From UBA4636 sp963650915 (lineage in GTDB: Bacteria; Bacillota; Clostridia; Christensenellales; Borkfalkiaceae), in assembly GCA_963650915.1 (NCBI GenBank), contig CAVJMJ010000010.1:1-64000 (forward strand): 64,000 bases of DNA, written 5' to 3'. This document shows, in pieces, positions 25,355 to 34,182 of the stretch. Position 1 is the first letter of the stretch; each line of letters starts with the position of its first letter. The notes beneath the pieces were generated by a model, which saw only the letters and a list, made by a program, of their open reading frames with translations, did no database searches and was not told the DNA's origin. The position numbers were made by a program, and so were the translations under genes.

Positions 25355-26479
25355 ATGAACATTGCTATTGCGGGCGCAACGGGCGTAGTCGGAAGAAAAA
25401 TTATCGAAATTTTGGAAGAACGCCGATTCGTTGCCGATAATTTTTATTTTTTTGCAAGCAAAAATTCTTTCGGAAAGACTTTGAAAATTTACGGCAAAAA
25501 TATTTCGGTGGAAGAACTTAACGATTTTAATGTTAAAAGTAAAAAAATCGACATCGCTTTTTTGGCTTGTCCTTCAACGGTGTCTATCTATTACGCCCCG
25601 TTATTTGCAAAAATCGGCGCAACGGTTATAGACAATTCTTCGGCGTTTAGGCTGAATAAAAACGTTCCCCTCGTCGTACCGACGGTTAACGACGAGGAAA
25701 TTTTCACGCTCGCTAAAAGGGTGCAAAACAGAACGGGGCGTAAAAAAACGGGGACGACGGGGCTTAACGAAGCCGTAAAGACGGGGTATGATGACCTCGG
25801 AAAAACGGGGTGTAACGACATCGGAAAAACCGAACATAACGACATCGGAAAAACGGGACGAGGGATAATTTCCAACCCGAATTGTTCTACGATTATGCTT
25901 ATGCCGGTGCTAAACGCCCTTAAAAAATTCGGACTGAAGAAAATTAACGTTACGACATATCAAGCCGTTTCGGGTGCGGGAAGACAGGGCGTTTTAGACC
26001 TATCGGGCGGTGAAAAACAAAATTTGAAATTCGATAAAAGAATATATTCCAACTGTCTTTCCAAAATAGGAAAGTTCGACGAGAACGGCTACTCGGAAGA
26101 GGAAAATAAAATTATAAACGAATCGAAAAAAATTTTGCGTTTGCCACGCTTGAAAGTATCGGCAACCGCCGTGAGAGTTCCCGTTTTCAATTGCCATTCC
26201 GAAGCCGTTTACGCAGAATTTTCTTCCGTTATCGACTTAAAGTCCGTAATTTCGAAATTAAGTATAGCCCCGAGAGTTAAACTTTACCTCGACGATTACC
26301 CTACAGTGCTCGACGCCGACGGCAACGATTTTATACACGTAGGCAGGGTGAGAAAAGACATATCTAATCCGCGTGGATTGCAACTTTGGATTACCTCGGA
26401 CAATTTGAGAACGGGTGCCGCGCTAAACGCCGTTTTAATTGCCGAAATCTTACAAAAAACGCCGATAATCGACATATAG
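25355..26479 (+). CDS. asd: Aspartate-semialdehyde dehydrogenase with repeat insertion
   Basis: This enzyme reduces aspartyl phosphate to the semialdehyde for the lysine, DAP, methionine and threonine pathway. It has NADP loop GATGVVG, active-site NPNCST with C177, and AVSGAGRQG. The catalytic Cys is usually near position 130. Here about 45 extra residues (about 121-168), including three KTGxNDIG repeats, are inserted just before the active-site strand. The ATG at 25355 is preferred over a GTG at 25334, although neither has a strong ribosome site. A diverged copy of the dispersed motif spans the stop codon. Confidence 0.92.
   Translation: MNIAIAGATGVVGRKIIEILEERRFVADNFYFFASKNSFGKTLKIYGKNISVEELNDFNVKSKKIDIAFLACPSTVSIYYAPLFAKIGATVIDNSSAFRLNKNVPLVVPTVNDEEIFTLAKRVQNRTGRKKTGTTGLNEAVKTGYDDLGKTGCNDIGKTEHNDIGKTGRGIISNPNCSTIMLMPVLNALKKFGLKKINVTTYQAVSGAGRQGVLDLSGGEKQNLKFDKRIYSNCLSKIGKFDENGYSEEENKIINESKKILRLPRLKVSATAVRVPVFNCHSEAVYAEFSSVIDLKSVISKLSIAPRVKLYLDDYPTVLDADGNDFIHVGRVRKDISNPRGLQLWITSDNLRTGAALNAVLIAEILQKTPIIDI
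25778..25849 (+). repeat. 24-bp in-frame minisatellite inside asd (3 units)
   Basis: Units at 25778, 25802 and 25826 each encode K-T-(G/E)-x-(D/N)-D-(L/I)-G. A partial unit precedes and another follows. All keep the reading frame. Confidence 0.9.
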
Positions 26480-26489
26480 AGGCACTTTT
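26463..26489. repeat. Dispersed motif, second subtype, copy 17 (asd stop)
   Basis: GATAATCGACATATAGAGGC then ACTTTT. The TAG in it is the asd stop codon. Confidence 0.55.
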
Positions 26490-26536
26490 CGCATTTATAC
26501 AAAGTAATACCATATAGCAAAAAAGGGAGGCTTTTT

Positions 26537-27232
26537 ATGATAAACGTACTAATATCCGGCATAAGCGGAAATATGGGCAAAGCCGTGTATTTAAACAAAA
26601 CGGATAACCTTAATATTACTTGCGGGGTGGATTTAAACCGCACGCAAGGTTTCGATTGTCCCGTTTATAAAAGTTTCGGCGAAGTAAAGGAAAACGTCGA
26701 TTTGGTTATAGATTTTTCGTCAAGAGGAGTTTTTAAAGAACTTTGTAAATTCGTAAAAACTACCAAATGCGCGCTAATATCGGGAACAACGGGGCTTACG
26801 GAGAAAGATAGGTCGGCTATCGAAAAATTATCGGAAACGGTTCCTGTCTTCATTTCGGCAAACATGTCTTTCGGAATAAACTTTTTAACCTCTTTATTTA
26901 AAAGTTTAAGTCAAACGGTTGACGGGCTTGACATAGATATAATCGAAAAACATCGCAAAAATAAAAAGGACGCCCCTTCCGGCACCGCATTGATGCTACG
27001 CGACGCCCTGAAAAAACTAACCGAAAATAATATAACGGTACACTCGCTTCGAGCCGGCGATATCGTCGGCGAGCACGAAATTATTTTTACAAAAGGTTCG
27101 GAAACAATCACCGTAAAGCACGTTGCTTATTCACGTAACGTATTTGCCGAAGGCGCGGTAAAAATAGCGGAAAAACTCCCCTTCATGAAAAAAGGTCTTT
27201 ATACCGCCGAAGACTTTTCGAGTTTTTTATAA
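26537..27232 (+). CDS. dapB: 4-hydroxy-tetrahydrodipicolinate reductase
   Basis: This DAP/lysine pathway enzyme has the dinucleotide loop SGISGNMGKAV, GTTGLT, and the signature EKHRKNKKDAPSGTA. At 231 residues it is shorter than the usual 250-270. GGGAGG lies 6 nt before the ATG. It is 57 bp after asd. dapA, often between them, is absent here. Confidence 0.92.
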   Translation: MINVLISGISGNMGKAVYLNKTDNLNITCGVDLNRTQGFDCPVYKSFGEVKENVDLVIDFSSRGVFKELCKFVKTTKCALISGTTGLTEKDRSAIEKLSETVPVFISANMSFGINFLTSLFKSLSQTVDGLDIDIIEKHRKNKKDAPSGTALMLRDALKKLTENNITVHSLRAGDIVGEHEIIFTKGSETITVKHVAYSRNVFAEGAVKIAEKLPFMKKGLYTAEDFSSFL

Positions 27233-27358
27233 GCGTATTTTTTGTAAGAATAAAATAAATTAAATGTTTTATAAGCGCAAAATAAATTGCAGGTTGTTAT
27301 AAGCATAAACAAACTACACGTTTTTATAAGCATAAAAAATTTATAAGCAAAAAACAAA

Positions 27359-28378
27359 TTACACGTATTTTTTAAGAGCAATATAGACTAATTTTATCGC
27401 AACGGTTTTTTCTATTTCCGTTGCGATTTCCGTTTTATAATATGAACTTTTTAAAATACAGCCCAAATTATGTAATGCCGAACTAAGTGCGACTTTTATT
27501 ATATTATCGTTGAGTTTTCTTCCTATAATTATTATTTTATCGCCTTTTTGTCCGATGCCGAAAACTTTGGGCGTTTTGGTTTTATATCTATTCTTAACGA
27601 CGGTACTTTGCGATAAATCGTCAAAGGTATTTTTGACTATAATTTGCGTTTTTGTGCCGATAACGGGCTTATAGGTCGATTTATGTAAAACTTGGAAGTT
27701 CAATACGGATAGCCTTTTCAAATCTTTATATGCCATTACGTTTACCGTGCGACTACCCTCCGATATGTTAGGATTTACGCATTTTATACCGCAAACGTCG
27801 GTATAGTTTTCGTAAAAATCGGCTTTTAAAAGTTTACATAGGTATGCTCCGCTCAGGTCGCTTCCGCCACGCTCCAAAAGTTTTATTTTGCCGTTATCGT
27901 TAACGTAAAATCCGGGGATTACCACACCGCCGTTTAAGTCCGTTTTAAAAATCGCCCTTCTTGATTTTAATACGTCGAATTTTCCCCTTTTAAAATACAG
28001 AATTTTGCTTGCGTCGACGAATCGGTAATTTAGATAGGACGCGACTATTTTTGCCGTTAAATATTCTCCCCGAGAAACTATATAATCTTTGTCATAGGGT
28101 AAATTACGAAATTCGCCTTCGATATCTATATTTACGCCCGACTTTTCTTTTAAATACTCGTAGCGGGATATAATTTCCTTTCTTAGTGCGGTATCGGTAA
28201 AATTTTCATATAAACGTATCAATAAATCGGTGACCTTTATGTCATTTGAAAACCTTTTACCCAACGCCGAAACAACTATTACTTTTCTTAACGGCGAAGA
28301 ATAAACTATTTCCCTTATTCTTTCAAGTCCCTCTTTGGTAGATAGTGAACTCCCGCCGAATTTGCAAACGCAAAGCAT
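27359..28378 (-). CDS. Aspartokinase
   Basis: This enzyme phosphorylates aspartate, the first step toward lysine and threonine. It has KFGGSSL at residues 6-12 and the kinase core (VSRGEYLTAKIVASYL, LLERGGSDLSGAYL). At 339 residues it is short, leaving little more than one degenerate ACT-like segment, so allosteric control may be reduced or different. A dispersed motif copy encodes HKSTYKPVIGTK at the kinase-ACT junction. It converges with dapB. Confidence 0.85.
   Translation of the reverse strand: MLCVCKFGGSSLSTKEGLERIREIVYSSPLRKVIVVSALGKRFSNDIKVTDLLIRLYENFTDTALRKEIISRYEYLKEKSGVNIDIEGEFRNLPYDKDYIVSRGEYLTAKIVASYLNYRFVDASKILYFKRGKFDVLKSRRAIFKTDLNGGVVIPGFYVNDNGKIKLLERGGSDLSGAYLCKLLKADFYENYTDVCGIKCVNPNISEGSRTVNVMAYKDLKRLSVLNFQVLHKSTYKPVIGTKTQIIVKNTFDDLSQSTVVKNRYKTKTPKVFGIGQKGDKIIIIGRKLNDNIIKVALSSALHNLGCILKSSYYKTEIATEIEKTVAIKLVYIALKKYV
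27659..27685. repeat. Dispersed motif copy 9 (inside aspartokinase gene)
   Basis: GATAACGGGCTTATAGGTCG then ATTTATG. Translated as HKSTYKPVI. Confidence 0.7.
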
Positions 28379-28445
28379 AAAAAAACACCCCTTAAGTTTA
28401 TAATATGATACAAACCCAAAGGATGTTTATTTTTTAAAAAAGTGA

Positions 28446-28465
28446 GCCTATAAGCCGATTAACGA
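28446..28465. repeat. Dispersed motif copy 10 (after PheB-like gene)
   Basis: GCCTATAAGCCGATTAACGA, diverged. Confidence 0.5.
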
Positions 28466-28466
28466 C

Positions 28467-28898
28467 CTATTCGACGGCAACGACGTTTGCACTTTTTACG
28501 TGGTTTATCTTCTTTAATTCTTTAACCATCGACTGCGTATCGATGCTTAAATTGCTTACGTCGATAACTATCGTAATAAACGACACACTGCTTATCGGAA
28601 GCGTGGAGTTTATGGTTATGATGTTACCGCCGTAAGAATAGATATCCTGCATCACGTTGCTTAATACCCCTGCGGCGTCCGCCAACTTTAAAGTAACAAC
28701 CGCTTTTTTGCCGTACGACTTAGAAGCGGTAAAAATTTTATCTTTATACTTATAGAAAGTGGAACGGCTTATTCCCGTTTCCTTACAAGATAAACTGACG
28801 CTCTTTTTTTCGTCTTCGACAAGGCTTTTTGCCTTTAAGACAAGTTCGTAATAATTTGGTAATATCGACTTATCGACAATTAAATATTCCGACCCCAT
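28467..28898 (-). CDS. PheB-like ACT-domain protein (UPF0735)
   Basis: This 143-residue protein has an N-terminal HTH-like part (CKETGISRSTFYKYK) and a C-terminal ACT domain (TLKLADAAGVLSNVMQDI, GGNIITINSTLP). Relatives are encoded beside homoserine dehydrogenase and are thought to sense amino acids. Here the neighbour is aspartokinase, which supports a role in the aspartate family. It has its own promoter. Confidence 0.87.
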   Translation of the reverse strand: MGSEYLIVDKSILPNYYELVLKAKSLVEDEKKSVSLSCKETGISRSTFYKYKDKIFTASKSYGKKAVVTLKLADAAGVLSNVMQDIYSYGGNIITINSTLPISSVSFITIVIDVSNLSIDTQSMVKELKKINHVKSANVVAVE

Positions 28899-28971
28899 TT
28901 TTTAACCCTCGTATAACATATTTATTGTTTGCGAAAACAGCGAAAAAGCATTTTCCCTGTTCTCGTATGAT

Positions 28972-29000
28972 ATTATACACTGTTTAAGACAAAAAGACAA
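28972..29000 (-). promoter_or_regulatory. Promoter of the PheB-like gene
   Basis: TTGTCT (28995-29000) and TATAAT (28972-28977) have a 17-bp spacer. Confidence 0.7.
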
Positions 29001-29179
29001 CTGTTTTTTAGGGTAGGATTAATTTTTTTATAAAAATTTTTTATTGTTTTTGTGTTACAAACAGTTAAAAACCGCTTGCAAACTGATAGATCGGTCAAAA
29101 AAGTATTATACTCTGCCAAAATACCTAAAAACTACCCCTTCGAACTTTTTTAATGGTCTCGAAAAAATGCTTACGACCG

Positions 29180-30523
29180 TTAAATTACCGTTTTAAAGCA
29201 ACTTTCTGTCGCCGTAACCTCGATTTCCAAAATTTGGTCTCCGCGCTTGACGGTGAAAATCGCCTTTTCGTCTTCAAGCATATTAAGCACTATGTCCACG
29301 AGGTAATAATTTCTGTCTATTTTTGTTTTTACGCCGTTTAATTCCAAATATAAGACCACGTCGCCGACATTTAAAATTCCTTGCATCTTAGAATTACTTT
29401 CGATATTCGTTATCGTAACGTCTGAAATTATATTCGTGCGCTTGGTTGTGCCGTCGTAAACCCCTCTTACGTTATCGTCTGTAACCGTTATGCCGAAAAA
29501 GGCTTTGTCTATCGTGGTGTTGCTTTTTCCTATACATTCCGACGCGAAATGGCGCATGCAACCCGAAATTATACTCGTCGGTATGGCGTAGTTTACACCG
29601 TCGACGTTGGTCAATACGCTTTTTGCGTTTACGATGCCTATAAGTTCGCCTTTATCGTTAAAAAGACCGCCGCCGGAATTACCCGGACTTACGGCTGCAT
29701 CGAAACGCAAAACCCTCATTGAAGTCTGATCGCCGTAAGCGTTTTTTAGGGTGATTTTTTCGGATATAACGCTTAACACACCGCGTGTTGCCGAAATTCC
29801 GTTACCGGAAGGATTGCCTATCGCAAAAACCGTTTCGCCCAAAGTTAAATCGTAAATATCGGCAAACTTTACCGCCGTCACGCAAGAATTTTTAATGGCA
29901 TCGCTTGCTTTTACCGACAAAACGGCAAGGTCGTAAGTTGTGCTTCCGCCCTCGAATTTTGCTTCGAAGGAATAAGGGCTTCCGCTTACTTGACTTCCGT
30001 AAACGTAAACGTTTATCGTTTGAGGAAAATTATCGTTCTCCCCTGCGTTTTCGTTATAGACGACGTGAAAATTGGTAATTATTATTGCGTCGCCGTTAGA
30101 CTTGTCTACCGAATAAAAGACGCCTGCCCCCGCACTTTTGGTCGTAGTACCGTTATACGAGCATACGATACTGCAAACCGAAGTAACCGCTTTGTTTACC
30201 GTTTCCTCGTCGTTTTTGTTTTCGGGCGAAAAGTAGGCTTTGATAAAATCGTCCAAAGTGCCCGAAAAATTACCCGATTGGGTCATTTCGTTGTATAAAT
30301 CGACAACGGTGTACCCGTCGTTGAAGTTTACGCCGTCACGCCCAGCCGTTCCGTTCGTTCCGCTTTCGCCCTTTAAACTCAAAAGCCATTCCTTTTCGGT
30401 GCCCGTAAAGCCGTTGTCAACGGCAATTTCGTAAGCGGATTTTCCGCGTATAAGAGGTGAACACGAAGTTAAAAAAACAACTAAACATATCGACGTTATA
30501 ATCAAAAATATTTTCTTTTTCAT
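29180..30523 (-). CDS. HtrA/DegP-like S1C serine protease lipoprotein
   Basis: This is a secreted, lipid-anchored protease. The signal peptide ends in the lipobox LTSC. Next comes DNGFTGTEKEWLLSLKG and a short collagen-like GTNGTAGRDG stretch. The trypsin-like domain has His (TNFHVV), Asp (TYDLAVL) and Ser (SPGNSGGGLF). A C-terminal PDZ-like segment follows (GILNVGDVVLYLELNG). The length is 447 residues. AGGAG precedes the ATG. It is probably involved in envelope protein quality control. Confidence 0.9.
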   Translation of the reverse strand: MKKKIFLIITSICLVVFLTSCSPLIRGKSAYEIAVDNGFTGTEKEWLLSLKGESGTNGTAGRDGVNFNDGYTVVDLYNEMTQSGNFSGTLDDFIKAYFSPENKNDEETVNKAVTSVCSIVCSYNGTTTKSAGAGVFYSVDKSNGDAIIITNFHVVYNENAGENDNFPQTINVYVYGSQVSGSPYSFEAKFEGGSTTYDLAVLSVKASDAIKNSCVTAVKFADIYDLTLGETVFAIGNPSGNGISATRGVLSVISEKITLKNAYGDQTSMRVLRFDAAVSPGNSGGGLFNDKGELIGIVNAKSVLTNVDGVNYAIPTSIISGCMRHFASECIGKSNTTIDKAFFGITVTDDNVRGVYDGTTKRTNIISDVTITNIESNSKMQGILNVGDVVLYLELNGVKTKIDRNYYLVDIVLNMLEDEKAIFTVKRGDQILEIEVTATESCFKTVI

Positions 30524-30859
30524 CTTACTCCTGAAATTCGGTTTAAATTCGGCATTGCCGACCGAATTGAATTTTACAACTTTTATTTTTTTGTATACGA
30601 TTATTTTTTATTCGGTATACGTTTTTATAGGGTTTTCGTTTAATGTTTTATTTTGGTATACGGTAATGTTTTCTATGGTATACGGTTATTTTAGCCGTTA
30701 CCGAAAACTAAAACAACCGAGTTTTTTTGCTTAAAAACCAAACAAGCGAGTTTTTTACTCAAAAATCGAAACAAGCGAGTTTTTAGTAAAAGGGCTTTTA
30801 ATAATTTACCGATTATAAAAAACTAATAAAAACTAACCCGACGGGTATCGTCAAAATCG
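30524..30859. other. Repeat-rich spacer, no gene seen
   Basis: It has scattered GGTATACG units (about 30590-30690) and an AACAAGCGAGTTTTT-type unit of about 35 bp repeated three times (about 30715-30790). It contains no recognisable RNA. Confidence 0.5.
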
Positions 30860-30889
30860 TTTACAAACGAGATAATTGTGTGCTATACT
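30860..30889 (+). promoter_or_regulatory. Promoter of sepF
   Basis: TTTACA (30860-30865) and TATACT (30884-30889) have an 18-bp spacer. Confidence 0.6.
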
Positions 30890-30940
30890 TATTTAGAAGA
30901 TTAACTATTGCGTCGCCATAAAGGCGACGAGGAGGATATT

Positions 30941-31291
30941 ATGGGTTTATTCGATTTCTTTGTAAAGGAAACCCCGATAGAGGAAAAAAAGTCGACCAAA
31001 AAAACCAACCGACAAATGAACTTCGGCGGTAAAACGGGAACCGAAAACAGACGGTCGGACGAGAACGTTTCGGTAAGAGTCTTTAAACCGACTTCTTTTG
31101 ACGACGTATGTGAAATTATTGACTTTTTATTGCTAAACAAACCCGCCGTCGTAAATATGGAAGCGGTAAAAGACGATACCACCCAACGCGTTATGGATAT
31201 TTTAAGCGGGGCGTGTTACGCTTTGCACGGCGATATTTCGGAAATATCCCAAAATATCTACTTAATCTCGCCGGACGGACAAGCAATTTAG
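30941..31291 (+). CDS. sepF: Cell division protein SepF
   Basis: SepF forms rings that tether FtsZ to the membrane. This 116-residue protein starts with the amphipathic helix MGLFDFF and has the SepF core (VRVFKPTSFDDVCEIIDFLL, VVNMEAV, ISQNIYLISP). GAGGAGG lies 5 nt before the ATG at 30941, so the longer start at 30908 is rejected. It stands alone rather than in a ylm cluster. Confidence 0.93.
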   Translation: MGLFDFFVKETPIEEKKSTKKTNRQMNFGGKTGTENRRSDENVSVRVFKPTSFDDVCEIIDFLLLNKPAVVNMEAVKDDTTQRVMDILSGACYALHGDISEISQNIYLISPDGQAI

Positions 31292-31402
31292 CCAATAATT
31301 TTTAGCGTAATTTTTAAACGAATTTTAAAAACCGATTTTGCCGTTAGCCGGTAGCAGTTTGCAGTTTGCCGTTAGGTCGACAATAATTTACCGTGCACGA
31401 CC

Positions 31403-31460
31403 GATAACGTCAAAATAAATTTATAACGTCAAAATAAATTTATAACGTCAAAATAAATCT
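31403..31460 (+). repeat. 19-bp tandem repeat, 3 units
   Basis: ATAACGTCAAAATAAATTT is repeated nearly exactly after sepF. Confidence 0.75.
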
Positions 31461-31542
31461 ACAAGTTAAATTATACTCTATTACGTTAAATTCTATAATT
31501 TAAAATGCACAACATATAACTTAAAACATCGACTATAATCTT

Positions 31543-31575
31543 AAAATGCACTTCGACGCGAAGTGCATTTTTTTT
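31543..31575. terminator. Bidirectional terminator between sepF and the SANT-like gene
   Basis: TGCACTTCG and CGAAGTGCA pair around ACG, with A-rich 5' and T8 3' flanks. It overlaps the stop of the minus-strand gene. Confidence 0.85.
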
Positions 31576-32053
31576 ATTCGTCTATAAGACCTAAGACTAT
31601 CAACCTCGAATTGATTCCGCCGATGGTTCTGTTGTGAGCCTGAGCCATTTTTGCAAGACTTTTACCGCTTAAAAACTCTTTTTCGAGTTTGTCTTCTTCC
31701 TCTTTCGTCCAACGCTTTTTGGAAGCGTTTTCATCCTGCAATAAACCGAATGATACCAACCTCGAAATTATTCCGCTGTTCTTTCTGTGATGAATTTTTG
31801 CAAGCCTTTCGACGGAATATCCCTTTTCGAATTCGGCTTTGAGTTTTTCTTCCTCTTCCTCAGTCCACTTGCGATTGTCGTTCATAAGCCTTTCCGATTC
31901 GGTTTTGTTCTCAAAATAGCGTGCGTATCTTCTCAAATAATAAACGGCGGTGACGGCGTACCCCCTTGCTTCTTCGGATGCCGTTTCGTCATCGATAAGA
32001 TTAACGTAGTAATCTATCGCCGCATTAAGTTTGGTAGTTTTTTCTTTTGCCAT
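31574..32053 (-). CDS. Protein with two SANT/Myb-like DNA-binding repeats
   Basis: This 159-residue charged protein has two similar helical repeats (KWTEEEEEKLKAEFEKGYSV, RWTKEEEDKLEKEFLSGKSL), each followed by an HTH-type A-xxHxRxxxGIxSRLxxxGL segment. Such repeats occur in small bacterial proteins thought to bind DNA. No target is known. The start MAKEKTTK at 32053 follows AAGGCGG. Confidence 0.65.
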   Translation of the reverse strand: MAKEKTTKLNAAIDYYVNLIDDETASEEARGYAVTAVYYLRRYARYFENKTESERLMNDNRKWTEEEEEKLKAEFEKGYSVERLAKIHHRKNSGIISRLVSFGLLQDENASKKRWTKEEEDKLEKEFLSGKSLAKMAQAHNRTIGGINSRLIVLGLIDE

Positions 32054-32190
32054 AAAATTTGACCGCCTTATCAGTATTTGTTTTATTATAATATATTTAT
32101 CGATAAAAGTCAACGCCTTTTAAAACTATAAAAATGCCGACGTTTTTTTGAAAAACAAGCCGTAAATTTTGTCGAAATATCGAAATAAGT

Positions 32191-32210
32191 GCCTCTATAG
32201 GTCGATTATT
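32191..32210. repeat. Dispersed motif, second subtype, copy 18
   Basis: GCCTCTATAGGTCGATTATT, at the stop of the VanZ/Ig-like gene. Confidence 0.5.
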
Positions 32211-33900
32211 CGTCGTTTTTATCATTACAAGATATTGCAGTGACTTCGCTTTCCGTTTTATTTGAAAGTAAATTTTCTATAGTTTCGGTACTTTTGAAAA
32301 CGTTGGTTAAATTTATAACCTTAATCGTGTTTACGAGTTTACGGTAATTGTCTTTTCCGACTAACCTGAAAATCAAAAACACTAACGCAAACAATACGAC
32401 GGCTACGCCTATACCTATAAGCGAACCGCAAAAGTCGATGGCGACGTCCGTTATAAGGCACATTCTTCCGGGAGTAAAATATTGCAAAAATTCGGTAAAA
32501 AGTGCAAGCGAAAGGGTGCATATCGGCGATAAAAAGGTAAAATATTTACGCTTGCACATAAATAGCAAGGTAGCAAAAATGCCCAGTCCCCACAATGCGT
32601 TAAGACCGAAATGCCCCATAAGTTTTCTTACGAAATAGTATGCGCTCGAAAACATTTTTACCTCGACGGTTTTTTCGACGACTAAGTTTTCGTCAATAGT
32701 GCTTTGACCTCTTAATACGACTTTTCCGTACCATTTAGCGACGAGTACTCCGTCTTCCGATATAGTGGCGTTGCCTTGTACAACCGACCACTTAACGCAG
32801 TCGGAATATTTTTTCGGCGAATGGTAAAATGTAAATTTTGTCGATTGGTTGGGCATTATTACGGTATTTCCGACTATTTTTGCCGACGTAGGCGTAACGT
32901 GTTTTACCATAACCGTTTTTTCGACGAAAACCGACGGGTTATATATCGACGTGAACTTGATTTTTACGGTGCCGGGATTGTTAAAATACATTGCGTTGCC
33001 CGAAAAAAAGATAATCGTACTGTCAAAACTTTGACCGATACAATCGTAGTCGGATTTTTCAAAACCATCTTTTATAACGAATAAGTCACGCATGTCCGTA
33101 AGTTTTTCGCCGTTGATAAACTCCGTATCTTTGATTTCGAGGGAGTTTATAGGTGTTTTTCCGCTCGGCTTTACCGTAACGGAAAAAGTACCGAAAACTT
33201 GACTTTCGCCGTTAGTTTTATTTACGAAAACTTTGGTCGTCCCCTCTTTTACGCCGTACGCTCGACCTTCGTATACGGTAAGAACTTCGGGGTTTTCGAC
33301 TTCGTAATCGATGACGTTTGAGGCGGTTTTATCTTCGTTTACGATTATCTTTGCCGATTCGCCGACGTTTACTATATTTTCTTTACTGCAATCGACGTTA
33401 AAACCGAATTTTAATCTTTCGGGGTGGGCGGAATCGAAAACGTCTTCACCCGCACAAAAAATCGATACTTCGTCGTATACGGCGTTATCCGAACTAAGGT
33501 ATACTTTTAACTTTACGTTGCCCTTTTTTTTGAAAACTATACCGTTTCCGTCTATCGTGGCGATACTTTCGTCGTCTAAGGCGAGGGCAACCGAGGTATC
33601 GTCGGTACCCGACGGCAAAAACTCGACCTCGGGCGTAAACTTTTCGCCGACGTAATAACAAAAGGCTATTTTGTCACGATTAACGTTAACGGCTTCCGTC
33701 TTATTCAAATTATCGTATTTTGAAGATATTTGAATGGTTTCGTCAAATTTTTCGACGACGCCTTGGGTGTGAGTTCCGCTCGTGCTTGCCGGTATAAGCG
33801 AGGAACAAATCAAACCTAAACCGAGTATAATCGTACAAACGGTTGCCGTTATCGAAAGTATCTTTATAAAGCGTATGTAGTTTTTATATCCGCTTTTCAT
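32206..33900 (-). CDS. VanZ-family membrane protein with Ig-like (BIG2) ectodomain
   Basis: An N-terminal membrane segment (about 10-35) is followed by about 390 residues of Ig-like beta repeats (EVENPEVLTVYEGRAYGVKE, WSVVQGNATISEDGVLVAK). The C-terminal VanZ domain has four TM segments and the signature EFLQYF, PGR and DVAIDFCGS. The fusion suggests a cell-wall or surface function rather than glycopeptide resistance. The start at 33900 is set because the promoter lies inside the longer frame. The length is 564 residues. Confidence 0.82.
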   Translation of the reverse strand: MKSGYKNYIRFIKILSITATVCTIILGLGLICSSLIPASTSGTHTQGVVEKFDETIQISSKYDNLNKTEAVNVNRDKIAFCYYVGEKFTPEVEFLPSGTDDTSVALALDDESIATIDGNGIVFKKKGNVKLKVYLSSDNAVYDEVSIFCAGEDVFDSAHPERLKFGFNVDCSKENIVNVGESAKIIVNEDKTASNVIDYEVENPEVLTVYEGRAYGVKEGTTKVFVNKTNGESQVFGTFSVTVKPSGKTPINSLEIKDTEFINGEKLTDMRDLFVIKDGFEKSDYDCIGQSFDSTIIFFSGNAMYFNNPGTVKIKFTSIYNPSVFVEKTVMVKHVTPTSAKIVGNTVIMPNQSTKFTFYHSPKKYSDCVKWSVVQGNATISEDGVLVAKWYGKVVLRGQSTIDENLVVEKTVEVKMFSSAYYFVRKLMGHFGLNALWGLGIFATLLFMCKRKYFTFLSPICTLSLALFTEFLQYFTPGRMCLITDVAIDFCGSLIGIGVAVVLFALVFLIFRLVGKDNYRKLVNTIKVINLTNVFKSTETIENLLSNKTESEVTAISCNDKNDE

Positions 33901-33931
33901 GTTGCTTGATTGCTTTATCCTGTTTTTTCTT

Positions 33932-33960
33932 ATTATAGCATAACGGCTAAAAATATACAA
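33932..33960 (-). promoter_or_regulatory. Promoter of the VanZ/Ig-like gene
   Basis: TTGTAT (33955-33960) and TATAAT (33932-33937) are 17 bp apart, with an extended -10 (TGCTATAAT). Confidence 0.65.
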
Positions 33961-34034
33961 ACCCTTTGTACGGATAGTTTATTAAAAATTGAAAAGGCTT
34001 TTTGATTTTTAGGTTAAAAAAGTCGTAAATACTC

Positions 34035-34060
34035 AAATAATCGACCTATAGGCGGGTTTT
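34035..34060. repeat. Dispersed motif, second subtype, copy 19
   Basis: AATAATCGACCTATAGGCGG then GTTTTT, intergenic. Confidence 0.5.
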
Positions 34061-34085
34061 TAGATTATTTTAATATTCAAAAAAA

Positions 34086-34128
34086 GACGGCACCGATAAA
34101 TTTATTTGCTAAATTCATCGGCGTCGCC
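34086..34128 (-). terminator. Terminator of the exporter/surface-protein operon
   Basis: An imperfect long stem on the minus strand (GACGCCGAT...ATCGGTGCCGTC) is followed by T7, 55 bp after the stop of the 1081-residue protein gene. Confidence 0.65.
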
Positions 34129-34182
34129 TTAAATTCTTTTTAAGAATAAATTCGTATGAATAAATTCGCTATATCCGTACGA

